Source: Mesotaenium endlicherianum (Eukaryota > Streptophyta > Zygnematophyceae > Zygnematales > Mesotaeniaceae). Taken from it: a DNA stretch of 64,000 nucleotides. The position numbers were made by a program, and so were the translations under genes. The stretch covers positions 535,428 to 599,427 of the forward strand of contig WELA01003597.1 of NCBI GenBank assembly GCA_009602735.1, written 5' to 3'. A model generated the notes under the pieces. That model was not told the origin of the DNA and searched no databases. It worked only from the letters and a program-made list of their open reading frames with translations. Below, in pieces: positions 23,969-34,845 of this stretch (its first letter is position 1; every line of letters begins with the position of its first letter).

Positions 23969-24194
23969 TTGCCATACCACAATGCATATAAGACATACCA
24001 AAATTTTAATAATTATGATCTTTTCATTTATCATCTCAATGATAAAAGTGATACAACTCAAGATCAACAGCAAGACCTTACAAATTGGTTCCACACAATT
24101 TTCAGATTGACTACCAGCCAAATCCTGATAAATTCTCAAACAAACACCTGACCACATTGCATGTTGACTGCATGAAGCAAGCTGCAATGCGCAC

Positions 24195-24383
24195 CTGAGC
24201 CCCCGTTGCAGCCCTCTTTTGGTCCGCCACTTCCTCCTCTTTTTGCGCAAGCTGCTCAGCATATTTATTATGTTCACTTTGTGAAGAAGCACAAGGCAAA
24301 CATGCAGCCAGCTGTCCCTCCGCAAGGCCGGCCACTAGCTTCCTCAAGGCACAAGTTTATGAGGTGAGAGCGTCAAGACGCTC
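24195..24383 (-). pseudogene. Coiled-coil pseudogene, exon c (one TAA)
   Basis: 63 codons in phase 0 between CTGCAG| and GCTCAG|GTGCGC. One in-frame TAA (24357-24359) lies in ALTS*TCAL. The remainder, NKYAEQLAQKEEEVADQK, is helical and charged. Confidence 0.55.
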
Positions 24384-25112
24384 CTGCAGTTGCGAAGTAC
24401 CAGCAGATGAGAGTGAGGACACCAATCAAGTTCAAGATCAAGGGAGTAATTGAGCAATGTAATATAGTCGTGGACTCCTATGTTGAGTTATTGTCCCACC
24501 AGCCATTGAACAAAAAAATATAATAAGGTTTTCACTCACATTGAAAAAGTGTGAAGAAGTGAGTGAGAGAGATACTGGAGAGATTTTACTTTGCCATATG
24601 TTTCATATTCTAAAACCTAAGGATCCTCCAGCAATTAGATTGCTCTCCACACAAAGAAATGTTAACCTCCTGCCTGCTGCCAAATTGGTCTTGGGCCTTA
24701 AGGATCAAAATTGCACTACAGCAGGAGGAGGTATATATGCTTACTTTTAGCATGTGAAGTGCCAGCTCCTCTTTGGTCACCGCTCCTTGTCCAAGCTGCA
24801 AAGCCACCTCAGTTGCATTCTGAATGCCGCTGCTTTCTTATAGTAAGCATTGTCATAATCTGCTTGACAGGACACAAGATGGCTGCCAACATCTTGCGCT
24901 ACTTTTCTACACACGCCGTCCTCAATCAAAGGCTATGTGAGCCTTATACGGCATAGAGAGCACAACAACGCAGCAAGTTGGAGGTACATGTACAAGTCAA
25001 GCCAAAGATTAATTTACTTCCGACTCACACGCTTGACCTCAAGCCCGTAAAGCAGTGAGCACTAAAGTGAATATATGAGCAAGATACGCCCGGTGCAACT
25101 TTGGCGACATAT

Positions 25113-25259
25113 CCAAGAGCTTGGTAGCCGGGCATGTGCCATAGAGGCCTCTAATTGAGCCACGTGGGCCTGTTGGGAGGCCCTCAGCCGCTCCTCAGAC
25201 GCCCTCAGCTGCTCCTCTAGCTGCGCTATATGGGCTTCACACATTGCGTGCATGCCAAG
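25113..25259 (-). pseudogene. Coiled-coil pseudogene, exon b (donor lost)
   Basis: 49 codons starting after ATTGCAG|, with AHIAQLEEQLRASEERLRAS and AHVAQLEASMAHARL, closely matching exon 8 of the plus-strand gene. Where the paralogues have CAG|GTA this one reads TGG|ATATGT, so the donor GT has become AT. Confidence 0.6.
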
Positions 25260-25886
25260 CTGCAATATAAACTTGCATATCTCATGTCAGTCATGGACGA
25301 TGCTGCTGCCAATTAGGCTTCACAATATTTTTCCTCTAGCCAGGAGACGACGGTCACAATCAGCAACTGTTGATTGGCCACTTCTTATACCCTACGTACG
25401 TTCGCCCCCAAACTTTCATTTGCAACTTGTCAGCATATGAGGTTCTTAATTTTTAATAGTGAAGTGCCATAAGCTCCATCATTTCCTTTAATTGCACCTT
25501 GACCGAGCTGTTCATGATATAGATGTCGTTGACGGTTGTAACTCTCAAACCAAGTTGGCATTCCATGCAGTCCCAGCAATGTAGTTACAGCCACATCTTA
25601 ATGCTTCAAAGTGTACTATTATATGCTATCGGAGCATACTATTTAGCATGCTTTGTTGTTCTAGAAAGTCCAAGAAATGCCCCACATCTGCCAGAGACAG
25701 CATGCAGTTCTTGTGTAAGAAACTTAAAAATCTTGTCATTCTGGTCATAGTGGTCATAATACTGTGGCTCCAATTAGAAGCTGACATGACCTGATGAGTG
25801 TTGAGGTTGCCGCCATACAAAATACCACTTAGAAGATATTACGGGCATGCGCATATGGATGAAGGAGCTTCAATATGTACATTCAC

Positions 25887-26009
25887 CTTTTCCACTTGCA
25901 TTTCCAATTGCTTCCTGGCCTTTTCTTCCTGTTTAAATCGCTCGGTAAACTCGCAATTTGAGTGAGCCCTGGAAGATACTGCTCCTACTTCTGCTCTGTC
26001 ATGCTCGAC
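25887..26009 (-). pseudogene. Coiled-coil pseudogene, exon a
   Basis: 41 codons in phase 0 between CATGCAG| and GAAAAG|GTGAAT, with no stops. It begins VEHDRAEVGAVSSRAHS and ends KARKQLEMQVEK. Confidence 0.5.
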
Positions 26010-26666
26010 CTGCATGACAACCACAGAGATACATTGTCCATACATGTTCAAAAGTTCTCTTAGCCATCCTTAGTATGGATTGCGTATGGCCTCCAAACAG
26101 AAAGAAGACGTTACGGGTGAAAAGCTTGACATATGCACAACTACCCAATTGTGAGAATCATTTAATTTCATGCTTGTTCAATTGCATAGCATAAGCCATC
26201 ACGTTTATCTCAGCAAGTTCTTGCCAGTTGTGGAGAATTTATGAATTAAAGCGAGGTACGTGAGGTTCACTTTCATTGCGGCAGTCACATCTTGCAGCTT
26301 CGATGTGGACCATACTTTGCAGAAATTTAGCGGAACGCGTGCGTCACGTGAAACCAATACAATACAGTACACTCGACCTGCGTCCTATGGAAGAAAATGC
26401 CAATACAGACTGCTTTGTGCAATAAGTTTCTCTCTTAGACGTGAGCATCGTGATGCAAGCTTCCATGCATTCCGACTTCATACAGTTGCATCTCTGCCTG
26501 CACCAAGTAAAAGATTGTCAGCGTGAAAAACACGTGAATCGGAGGAGAATTAACGTGAATCCATATGAACTGGTCGCAATCATGATTGCGACCTTGATGG
26601 GACGTGAATGCTACCTCGACAAATTATGAGGTACAACTCACTACAAATCTTAAGTACAACCGAGAC

Positions 26667-26992
26667 CATGGGGTGCTAACTTTTTGGTCCAAGAAGGCGT
26701 TCTTTGCGAAAAAAATCAAAGGATTTGCTATTGGCGATAAAAAACAATATGTTGTGCATCTTGGTGATTTAAGCAAAATTCACATGTCTTTGCGCTGTCT
26801 TTTCAAATTGTCGTCTTTTCCTGCGGAAAATATTGAAAATCCTTGCGAAAAGATTGACCATCCAAAGTCGCCTGCGGCGTTTTTTCAACTTGCAAAAATA
26901 ATTAATGAGACGAAGAAAGCGGCAGCTTCACTTGCAGACTTTGCAATGTTTTTCAATAATTCAGGAATCTTTGCGACTATTAGCACCCCATG
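26667..26992. mobile_element. Small terminal-inverted-repeat element (MITE-like)
   Basis: A 13-bp perfect inverted repeat, CATGGGGTGCTAA at 26667-26679 and TTAGCACCCCATG at 26980-26992, bounds a 326-bp AT-rich segment. The inner sequence is open in one frame (plus strand, 26604-26993) but reads as low complexity and matches no transposase I know. Target duplication is unclear, because the flanks outside the repeats are themselves partly palindromic (GAC/GTC). Confidence 0.5.
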
Positions 26993-29900
26993 ACCGAGAC
27001 TGAGTTTTGAGTTCCGAGTTCCGAGCTGGTTCCCAATTGATTCAATACGATTCGAGTCAACAAGTCAGCGACAAGAAATTTGAAGACACGCTTACATGCA
27101 CTTACATGCGCTAACGTGCAATAAAAGACAGTCAACTGCGCTTGTATGATTTCAAGAAGCACGCATCAGGATTCAGCAGGTACGAAAGCAGGAGTCGCCA
27201 GCCATCGCCAGCAGTCGGGAGTGGTCGGGAGAGTCACCACGAATACAGTCAAATTCTTGTTTGACTTCTAGAACCAGCTACGACTTAAGACAAAAAAGTG
27301 CAGTACGACCAAGAAGTGGACTAGGAACCTTTGAAACGTCTCTCTTTGCTGCTCTGGTCATTCTAACTGATTCTTACCAAATGTAAGTCGAACCTCCATG
27401 TTTAGGATCAAAATTACCAGCATAACTTGTGGAGTCATACCCTTCTCACAAAAAGAGCTTGCCCGGCTAATCTCCACATAAGACAAGGGACAAGATGCTC
27501 TGTTACAAAATCCAAGGAGTTCCTTTGATCTGCACCCTTTTATGGGCACCCTTTTATGGGCAACCAAAATTACGTACATATAGCTTATTTGGATTGTTTG
27601 TTCTTTCTTTTGTCCTTTCGTGTGTTCCATGCTCTTACTTGCTCACATCTCCGCCCATTACTTGTAAAACTCCCTCATATCGTATTCGATCATTCTTTAT
27701 TCTAATGATAGTCTTCTACATCCGATGACACTTCATCAGATTCACTACCCCAAAGATCGACATGCTTATCTTAATCATCGCACATCACTTAAATGACCAT
27801 TCTGCAACATCCTTATTTTCTCAAAGGCATAGTTTAATATTTCCCATATGTATGGATTTCGTTAGAGCCACGGGGCCTTAGTCGACAAAGCCGTACGCGG
27901 AATTTGAACGTGAACATGCTTTTATTTTCTCATAGCAAACCATTGTAGATGCCCAAGTATATATATGCCACACAATGTTTTGTAAATAGTTTGTGAGACA
28001 AGAAATGGCATGTTTTGTTAACACGTCAGTGAGGGAAAAAACAACCCAATCAGGAGCGTCCTAATATTTCCATTCCTTCTAACTTCTTCGTTTGCTTTAT
28101 ATCGACAAACATTGCAGTCCAAAATATTTAATGAAGCTCGTCATTGCAAAAATGGTCCGCTTCTAGGGGCGATAGCTTATAAAAACATATTGATACTTGT
28201 GTATCCTAATGATTATCATTCACATTGATTCAACTGAAATCGAGAACCATCCAATATCGACTCCAAGCGGTCGTCATTGAACCACATCTTGAAACTTAGT
28301 TCAAATTCATTATGCGCTCCATCTAACACTGAACCCACCTAAACGACCCCATGGGGCCCAATCACAGCGGGCAACATCAATCCTAATTAGTAAACGCCGT
28401 GCTTTTGTTTTCAACCTGGTATACTTAGTTGTAGATTTGAGCCACGGCTCCCCATTGCATTGAATAATAATGCTGCAGACAATCAATCGCGAGACTTGAC
28501 TTGAAAAAGAATGTTGAGGATTCGGCAAGTGACTGTACTTATCATTTGTCTTGCTATCCCCATAAGTTCTTATACCTGGGCTTTCTTCTTTGAAGGGACT
28601 CATGAAGACGTGCATCATTGTGCTCTTATGTGTCAGTCTTTGCCAGAGGGTAGCAAAAGCATGTCAAAATATCATTGGCAACTGACGAGGGAAAAAGCGC
28701 CAGTACAAGTGCAAACAACCTGGAGAAAGGGGTGGAGGGGGAGGAGGAGGGGAGAGCTTGTAAAAAGAGAATTTTTCTAATAATGAGACTCTTTTAAGTA
28801 CGACAGATTCGAGGTAACGCTTAATGTTGTAAGCTTTTGAAAAAGGCCCACAAAATGTTGCTCCCTTGTCCAGCAAACCACAAGAAGACATGGAGTGGCC
28901 TGATGTGAAATGACATTTCACTTTCACCAAGTAGCCCTTGTCGGAGTTTTGAACGTTGTTGGGTGACAGGTGGTATTGCGTCAGGTATACATGCACAATG
29001 TGTTGGCAGTTGTTGCGGAGAGGTTTGCTTATCATAGATGACAACCAAGTTGCTTATGTCACCTTTGCTTTCCTATAGCTTTCAAAATGGAGTTTAAATT
29101 TCTACTGCGTGACGGTTTTCCAAATTCCGGATTTTGAGGCAAGTCATTTCAAAGTCTGACATAGGCATCTTATTGTCGGTGCTTATATTGTGCTCATTTT
29201 TGACATAAGCTAATTACTAGAGAAAAAAATCACAATATGGCACATGACGTGGTTGTAATCTTCCTCTTGCCAACACTATTGTTACTACTGTAGTGCCACC
29301 CAATCTGTGCCCTACTATTACCTCTACCAATTTTGTCCAAAAATATTACATTGTGAGACCGGTCCAATTTGTGCACGATGCAAATTTCTCCGATTGGCCA
29401 CCTTTGCCCAAGGCGAAGATGAAGTTTCCTCTCATTTGTAGGCCAAGACGCAAAAAAAAAGGGCAAAGAATTTTGAAACTACACCTTTCAGGAAAACCAG
29501 CGCACCAGATTGTAGACAATCCTACGTCTGCAGGTTATTGGAGTTAGACTTGATAAGAACCTCAATGGCTACTTGTGGTAATCAGTGGCAGTTAACGTAT
29601 GGATAGTGTAATCTGATTAGCCAATTTGACATCGCATGCAAATAACATAATAATTGGTATATCAGGTCAAAAGAGTCCGAAAATAAAAGTGGTTGAAGAT
29701 GAAGTCTCTACAACCTTGCACGAACAAACCCGCAAGAACAAACCCATACACATTCAAGATTGGTGCATAAATTTCACATGTGTAAAACATGACAATAGGC
29801 AATAAGTCGTCCAACATGTCAAACCATGTCGGACTGTTGTTATCAAGTTTGCTTTTGCCATGGTCAACCTGCATCACCTTGTTACTTTTATGACCGGCAA

Positions 29901-31648
29901 TTGCTACTTCAAACCAAGGGAGGAGCTTCCAAATGAGACCACACCTAAATGCATTCAACAGCTAATCAAAACACGATTGTTCATATTGGTGACAAATATA
30001 ACTCACATCAATTCAAACGAGGACCGCCTCGACTCTCGGCCTACATGTATATATTTTTCACCCTCGCTATCTTGCGAGGAAATAGGATGGTAAATAACAA
30101 AGAGCCGGGGAGTTGTGCTTAAAGCACAACCACGGTTGGGGGACAACCTGGCAAATTATGCCCCTGAATTTTATCATTTCAAAAAACTTTCCACGCGCGC
30201 TAGTTCGAAAGAATTGAATTTACATAATTCAAGTGGCACGTGGTCGTGTTCCAGCTAAATCTTTATGCCCAAAAAGTTAAATTTTAACATGCATCGGAGC
30301 AAAAAAAATCTGTAAATAGTCGACTTACCCTCAATGACTTTTTGTGAATAGAAGAGGTCGCCGCAACACAAATTTTCTTGCTCTGTCCCTTGGACGTGAA
30401 AGTGCCCAAATCCTATTAGCCAAGCTACGTCATTGTTGGGTGTAGAAGGGAAATTACAAAAATTGGGCGTAGATTATTTCTTTGTGGGTCCTTCTTCGCA
30501 CAACTCTGCCCCCTTTTTACGCTTTCAAAGGACTCAACCAAATTTAACCTACTTTTGCATTTGCCCCCTTGACCATTTTTGGAGTGTACGTTTTTGCCAC
30601 CTAGACTTGCACCTTCTATTCATTTCCAGATACAATGCTGCTGTCTATTCACACAAGTTCTCATGTCTACCCATACGTCCTACATCCCGCTTTTTTGATT
30701 GTTGATACTATACTTATCTAGGACTTAAAGTTCATTGTATTAACACTGTAGAAGGCAAGATAACAGTGCTGCAATGCTTCACAAAACCTCCTCATAAAAG
30801 TCACAAAAATTTCACACTACCCAACGTGAGTGCTCCCCACAAGAACAACTAACGCAACAATCCACGAGCACACACCCCCTTCCACTCACATGAAACTCAA
30901 TTGGGGGAAATATTGGACACCTGAATTTGGCGCGCGCAACCCCTTTTTGTACATAGAGGGTACTAGTTCTAATCGCTGAGTTCGAAGTTAAAAACGCGAC
31001 AACACACTAACTTATAATTAGTTCAAAGTCTCAAACTTTTAACTTACTTTCTACTTTAGCTTATCCTGTTTGTTTCTTACTCGTTGGCCTACACATACAT
31101 GTCTGAAACATAGAATTTGGTGAAGTAATGAAGAAATTGTCAGCATCCGAAGCTCTCATTAATCCTATGGATGCAATCTACACGCTCTGTTAACATTTTT
31201 TTGCTGCCATGGTGTGCCCCAGAAGTGGCTTAAAACGTAAGTATATGTAATAGAAGCTGATTCTACTGATTCGTCTATGAGTTTCGCTCAGTTGAACCAC
31301 ACAAAATCTTAATTGTTCGCTTTTGTAATCTGCTTGCAATTTGTGATTATTTGGGAGCGAGTCCAAGAGGCGATGAGTAAGGAAGAGGGTGGAAGATGTT
31401 GCGCAAGTGCACTTAGAAGGTGCAATTCTTCATGAATCCGCCCGAAATTTGCTATACAGGTGGAAAAAGCATAGACAGATCTAAAAATGTGTGCGGCTAG
31501 GGTTTGAGCTCTTGCATTCATTGCTGAATATACTTTCCAGACTTTGTTAGAGCTTTAGAAATTTATGGAAGATTTTACATCTAAATTCTGCTCCTAGCGT
31601 GCTTGTCCTAGACGTGGTGGTGCTTAGCATTGTCACCAATGTGAGCCT
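26993..31648. other. AT-rich intergenic region, no gene recognised
   Basis: Only short ORFs without recognised domains. The one clear structure is the palindrome at 30112-30130. Confidence 0.5.
30112..30130. repeat. Perfect 9-bp palindrome
   Basis: GTTGTGCTT-A-AAGCACAAC, a short hairpin or dyad in otherwise plain AT-rich sequence. It could be an element end or a protein site; nothing around it decides. Confidence 0.5.
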
Positions 31649-32653
31649 GTGTTCCTCGTACTTGTGGAAGTCGACTCCTCATATTGGCTTCTTAACTACA
31701 TAAGGAGACTTTATAAGAGACTAGACTCAACCTCACAGGCCGATGTTAGAATACACAATAATAATGTGCCACAATCTCTCTATGAGGCTCTCTTTGGCCG
31801 TGTAGGTAAAGAAGTTGCCCATCACATTAGTAAAAATACACCATCTCATAGTACTAGTACAAGGAGAGTGTGGTGGAAAGACGAAGAGTTAAACAATTCA
31901 TTGTCCTTTCAAGATGTGTCATTAGGATCCGGGTGGGAAGCAGCTAAGATATTGCCTCAGTTCGGAGAGATAGTGACAATTATTCCTCCTTTTTATATGA
32001 ACTGGGCTGAGAGTGTTACAGGTGAGGTGGGCCTATGTTTTAAGTTCTCGTTTGCAGTTCTGAATCGAGCTAGTCATGGCACTTGATCACAACTATGATA
32101 AAGAGAGACAAAGAGCTCGTCATAACATTGAGTGTGACAGCCATATTCTATTCAGGATGCCTGATTACCCTCAAAAAATTCAACAGGGGGGGGTAGAAGT
32201 TGAGGAGATCATGTTAGAAGCTGGAAGGTTGGCAAGAGTGGCTGGTACAAAGATGGTAGAAAAGAGAGTTGCTACAAAGCGCAGAGAGAGCAGACACAAA
32301 GATCAGCACGAGAGGTAGCTCGTGCAATAGAGATTGCTCGTGCCAAGTCTGTACAAGCTCTTGGTGAGGCCATGGCTAAAAGTAATGAGCCACTAATTTT
32401 AATTCCTAGAGTTCTGACACCGACACAGACTGCTAACAAGGAAGGTTGTAAAATATTGCTTGAGGCAAGAGCTAATTTGAAGGCAAAACAAGTTGTATAT
32501 GCACATTTGCAAGTGCCTTCAAGCTTCATCATGCAAGCTGCTGACAGGAAAGGAAAACATTTTACTGGTAATGCACAAGGCTCTGACATAACGAGAGCAA
32601 GCGGCGGAGATCATGCTTTGTGGCATGTCATTGAGTCTTCTATGGAGCCTGAG
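31649..32653 (+). pseudogene. Unrecognised broken gene beside the PCLWC gene
   Basis: Three consecutive plus-strand frames join with frameshifts: 31649-32088, then 32076-32320, then from about 32300 to a donor-like GAG|GTTAGT at 32653. The middle part is basic and helical, and the last contains SAREVARAIEIARAKSVQAL and ILIPRVLTPTQTANKEGCKI. It runs towards the minus-strand gene ending at 32919, so the two are convergent. I recognise no family. Both may belong to one old transposon or to neighbouring host genes. Confidence 0.4.
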
Positions 32654-32918
32654 GTTAGTTACCTATATATGCTTGTATCCTATATGTATTTCACATATGT
32701 GTTGTGCTGCTGCCTTTGCTTCTGTCTTCCTTTATCTTTCCTAGAATTTAAAAGCATCGCTGATACATGCTGTTGGCACACCTCTTGTTGCATTGTCTGA
32801 GCTGCCCTGCTCTTGCCCATTGCTTTCCCTAGCTTGTCAACACCTCCTAGCCTATTGTTTGTGTTGGCAGACTTGCGCCAAGCATGTAGAGCATCCACCC
32901 CCTCACCGCTAAATTGGT

Positions 32919-33623
32919 CTAGATCTCCATGCCTTCTATCATTGCAGGGAGGTGGCACTTCATGATATGCATGTACATATTTATCATGTCTGAAGTGCAT
33001 GCTGCTACAAATTTGTCCTCAAAATCTCTAGCTTGAGCCTCTACCTCAGCTGCCTTCTTATCCGTGTCAAATTGCATGTCTGTAGGTAGAGGGTCCGTCA
33101 ACTTCATCATAAATTGGCTGAAGCTACTCCATGCTTGTATCACTTGTTCCTTCTTTGCAACATCTTTTGGCAAAAAAAAGACGCAGTTCGCAAGCTTCTC
33201 CGCCTGCTCAATCAGCCCCCGACACTCTCTTCCAATAAAGGTGGGCTTTCCTGCTCTTCCTTTAGTTTCCGTTTTCTTTAAGGCCTTCACCTGCTCCAGA
33301 GTAACATTCTTGTAGAGGGCATCTTTCTTTAGGATGCTCAAAAATTCCAGCTCTTTCTCCTCACCTCCTTCTAGATGTGCATAAAGTAATCTCTCGAACA
33401 AGGTCACCGTCACCCTCGGAAGAAGATGTAGTACGCAAGGCACACAGTCCTGAGGAGGAATGTCGAAGAATGGGGGCGCCTTGTGTCTCTGGCCCCTATG
33501 TGTCAACTGATATGCTAGCCAAGTTGTCTGGCTCTCTTTGTTGGGCTCGCCACATATCTTCATCTTGTCAACCTCAAGCCTGACTCATTTTCAAAGTGTT
33601 TGTTGCAATAGGCGCAGGTGTGA
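32919..33623 (-). pseudogene. 3' half of the split GGDYKF/PCLWC gene
   Basis: Reads FFDIPPQDCVPCVLHLLPRV at its N-side, then a long helical part ending DMINMYMHIMKCHLPAMIEG before a stop at 32919. It continues the frame of the segment at 50801-49676 once the two intervening LTR elements are set aside. At the junction both halves contribute to a Cys-rich motif (C-x2-C-x2-C with CNKHFENES). A one-base frameshift lies near 33585. From memory, this order of motifs (zinc-like Cys pair, then an LH-L helix region, then a YMH..CH motif) occurs in multicopy uncharacterised proteins of animals and algae thought to be transposon-derived. I cannot confirm that here. Confidence 0.55.
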
Positions 33624-34826
33624 TGTAATGAATCAGTTTGTTATTTATTTTATTAATTGCTTATACACGTATATTATTAAATAAGTGATATGTCAATATA
33701 CTCACATGTGCGAGTTCTTCAAAATGAATATGTATTGATATGATGCAAGTTTACTTACTTTGTCAAAGAGGTCAGCAGGATGACTTTTGTATCGTAGTGT
33801 AGTTTGCTGACTTTGTCGAAAAGGTCGGCAGGATGACATTTTGTGTAAAAGTGTCCTTTTCTGAGATTACTTGTATGTATACAGGACAAAATATCAGTAG
33901 GTTGATATGTAGTAAGCTTGTATAATAATAGTCACTATACTTGACCTCAGTACGCTGAGGATAGATATGTTCATGTGGATAATTATTTATAGATTGGCAC
34001 ATGTGACTGTAGTATACTGAAAGTCGGGAGGTCCATTGAGATCCGGTAACTCAATGTCCTACCAGTGTGGTTAACTTCTGGGTAGGCGGAGCTGTCGTCA
34101 GTCAACTGAACAGTTAGGACTTCAGTCAACCGACCAGTAAGTATGGCCGTTATACCTAGATCCGTGGGTCCCAACTTAACGGGTTTTCCACAAAACGGCG
34201 CACCTTGCGCCGTGGTCAACCAGGTGGTCACTAGGAACATAGCAAGCAAGGACCTCGTGATCCCTCATTCTGGACAGTAGGCTTTAGAGTCGGATTTCTA
34301 CTTGCAAGTGATGTGTGCACTTTTGGGTTCGTTATTATGACCAGCTTCCACAAAAATTGACATGGCTTCTTCGTCTCTGCTCCAAATGGAGCGAACTAGA
34401 AATTTTCGGAAAGGTCTCCTGAAGATGCATCCGTTGTCGTGAAGTTTGCTCAATTTGGAGAATTATTGCCATAGATGTGCCTTTTGATATGTCGGGGTCA
34501 CATAGCGGACAGATTTCATGGTTTCGCACCTAAGTCTGTGGGATGTGTTTTAGCTACATTATGGTCATCTGAATAAGAGCGCCTTTGCTATTTAGTCCTC
34601 TGATGTTGTGTATGTGCTTATACATGCTTGTATGCCTGGTAGGCAAGAGGCCATGGGTTTCTAAAGGAGAAGCTCTAGTCCTCAATTTTGCCTCCTTCTT
34701 GTACCTTGTGTTAGTATGCAAAATTCATTATAAGGGCAAAGATTGCTCCATGATTTTGCACGCTTTCACCTATCTCTGATTTTGTATATTTAAGTGACAT
34801 ACATTTATCTTGAATAGCAAGATTCA
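33624..34826 (+). repeat. 5' LTR of the LARD-like element
   Basis: 1203 bp, TGTAATGAATC...GATTCA. It contains an internal near-duplicate (GACTTTGTC.AA.AGGTC.GCAGGATGAC, twice near 33757-33836) and the block TCCTACCAGTGTGGTTAACTTCTGGGTAGGCGG shared with the element A LTR. Confidence 0.75.
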
Positions 34827-34832
34827 TTTGAG

Positions 34833-34845
34833 TGGTATCGGAGCT
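34833..34845 (+). promoter_or_regulatory. Primer-binding site of the LARD-like element
   Basis: TGGTATCGGAGCT, one base from the TGGTATCAGAGC that pairs with the 3' end of plant initiator Met-tRNA. Confidence 0.75.

Larger units (their letters stand above)
21430..26009 (-). pseudogene. Decayed minus-strand coiled-coil gene, relative of the 716-10513 gene
   Basis: Seven minus-strand segments with heptad-type coiled-coil sequence run from 26009 to about 21430: 26009-25887, 25259-25113, 24383-24195, 23968-23519, 23213-22872, 22726-22598 and 22084-21437. Six have lengths divisible by three between splice-like signals, the same phase-0 design as the plus-strand gene, and several share its repeat (AQLEEQLRASEE, AQLEAS...). 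It differs in being AT-richer and in carrying in-frame stops and damaged splice sites. All clear stops fit Gln CAR-to-TAR or Arg CGA-to-TGA. I read it as a diverged paralogue inactivated by C-to-T decay. A nuclear code with TAR = Gln is an alternative that I consider less likely. Function is unknown. Confidence 0.6.

Noticed and set aside
33573-33623. Classical C2H2 zinc finger at the junction of the split gene
   Set aside because: The Cys pairs are present, but no His pair follows at the right spacing once the adjacent frameshift is considered.
33772-34002. 76-codon minus-strand ORF repeated at 39118-39348
   Set aside because: It appears conserved only because both copies lie in the two LTRs of one element; no domain and an AT-rich Ile/Tyr/Asn composition.
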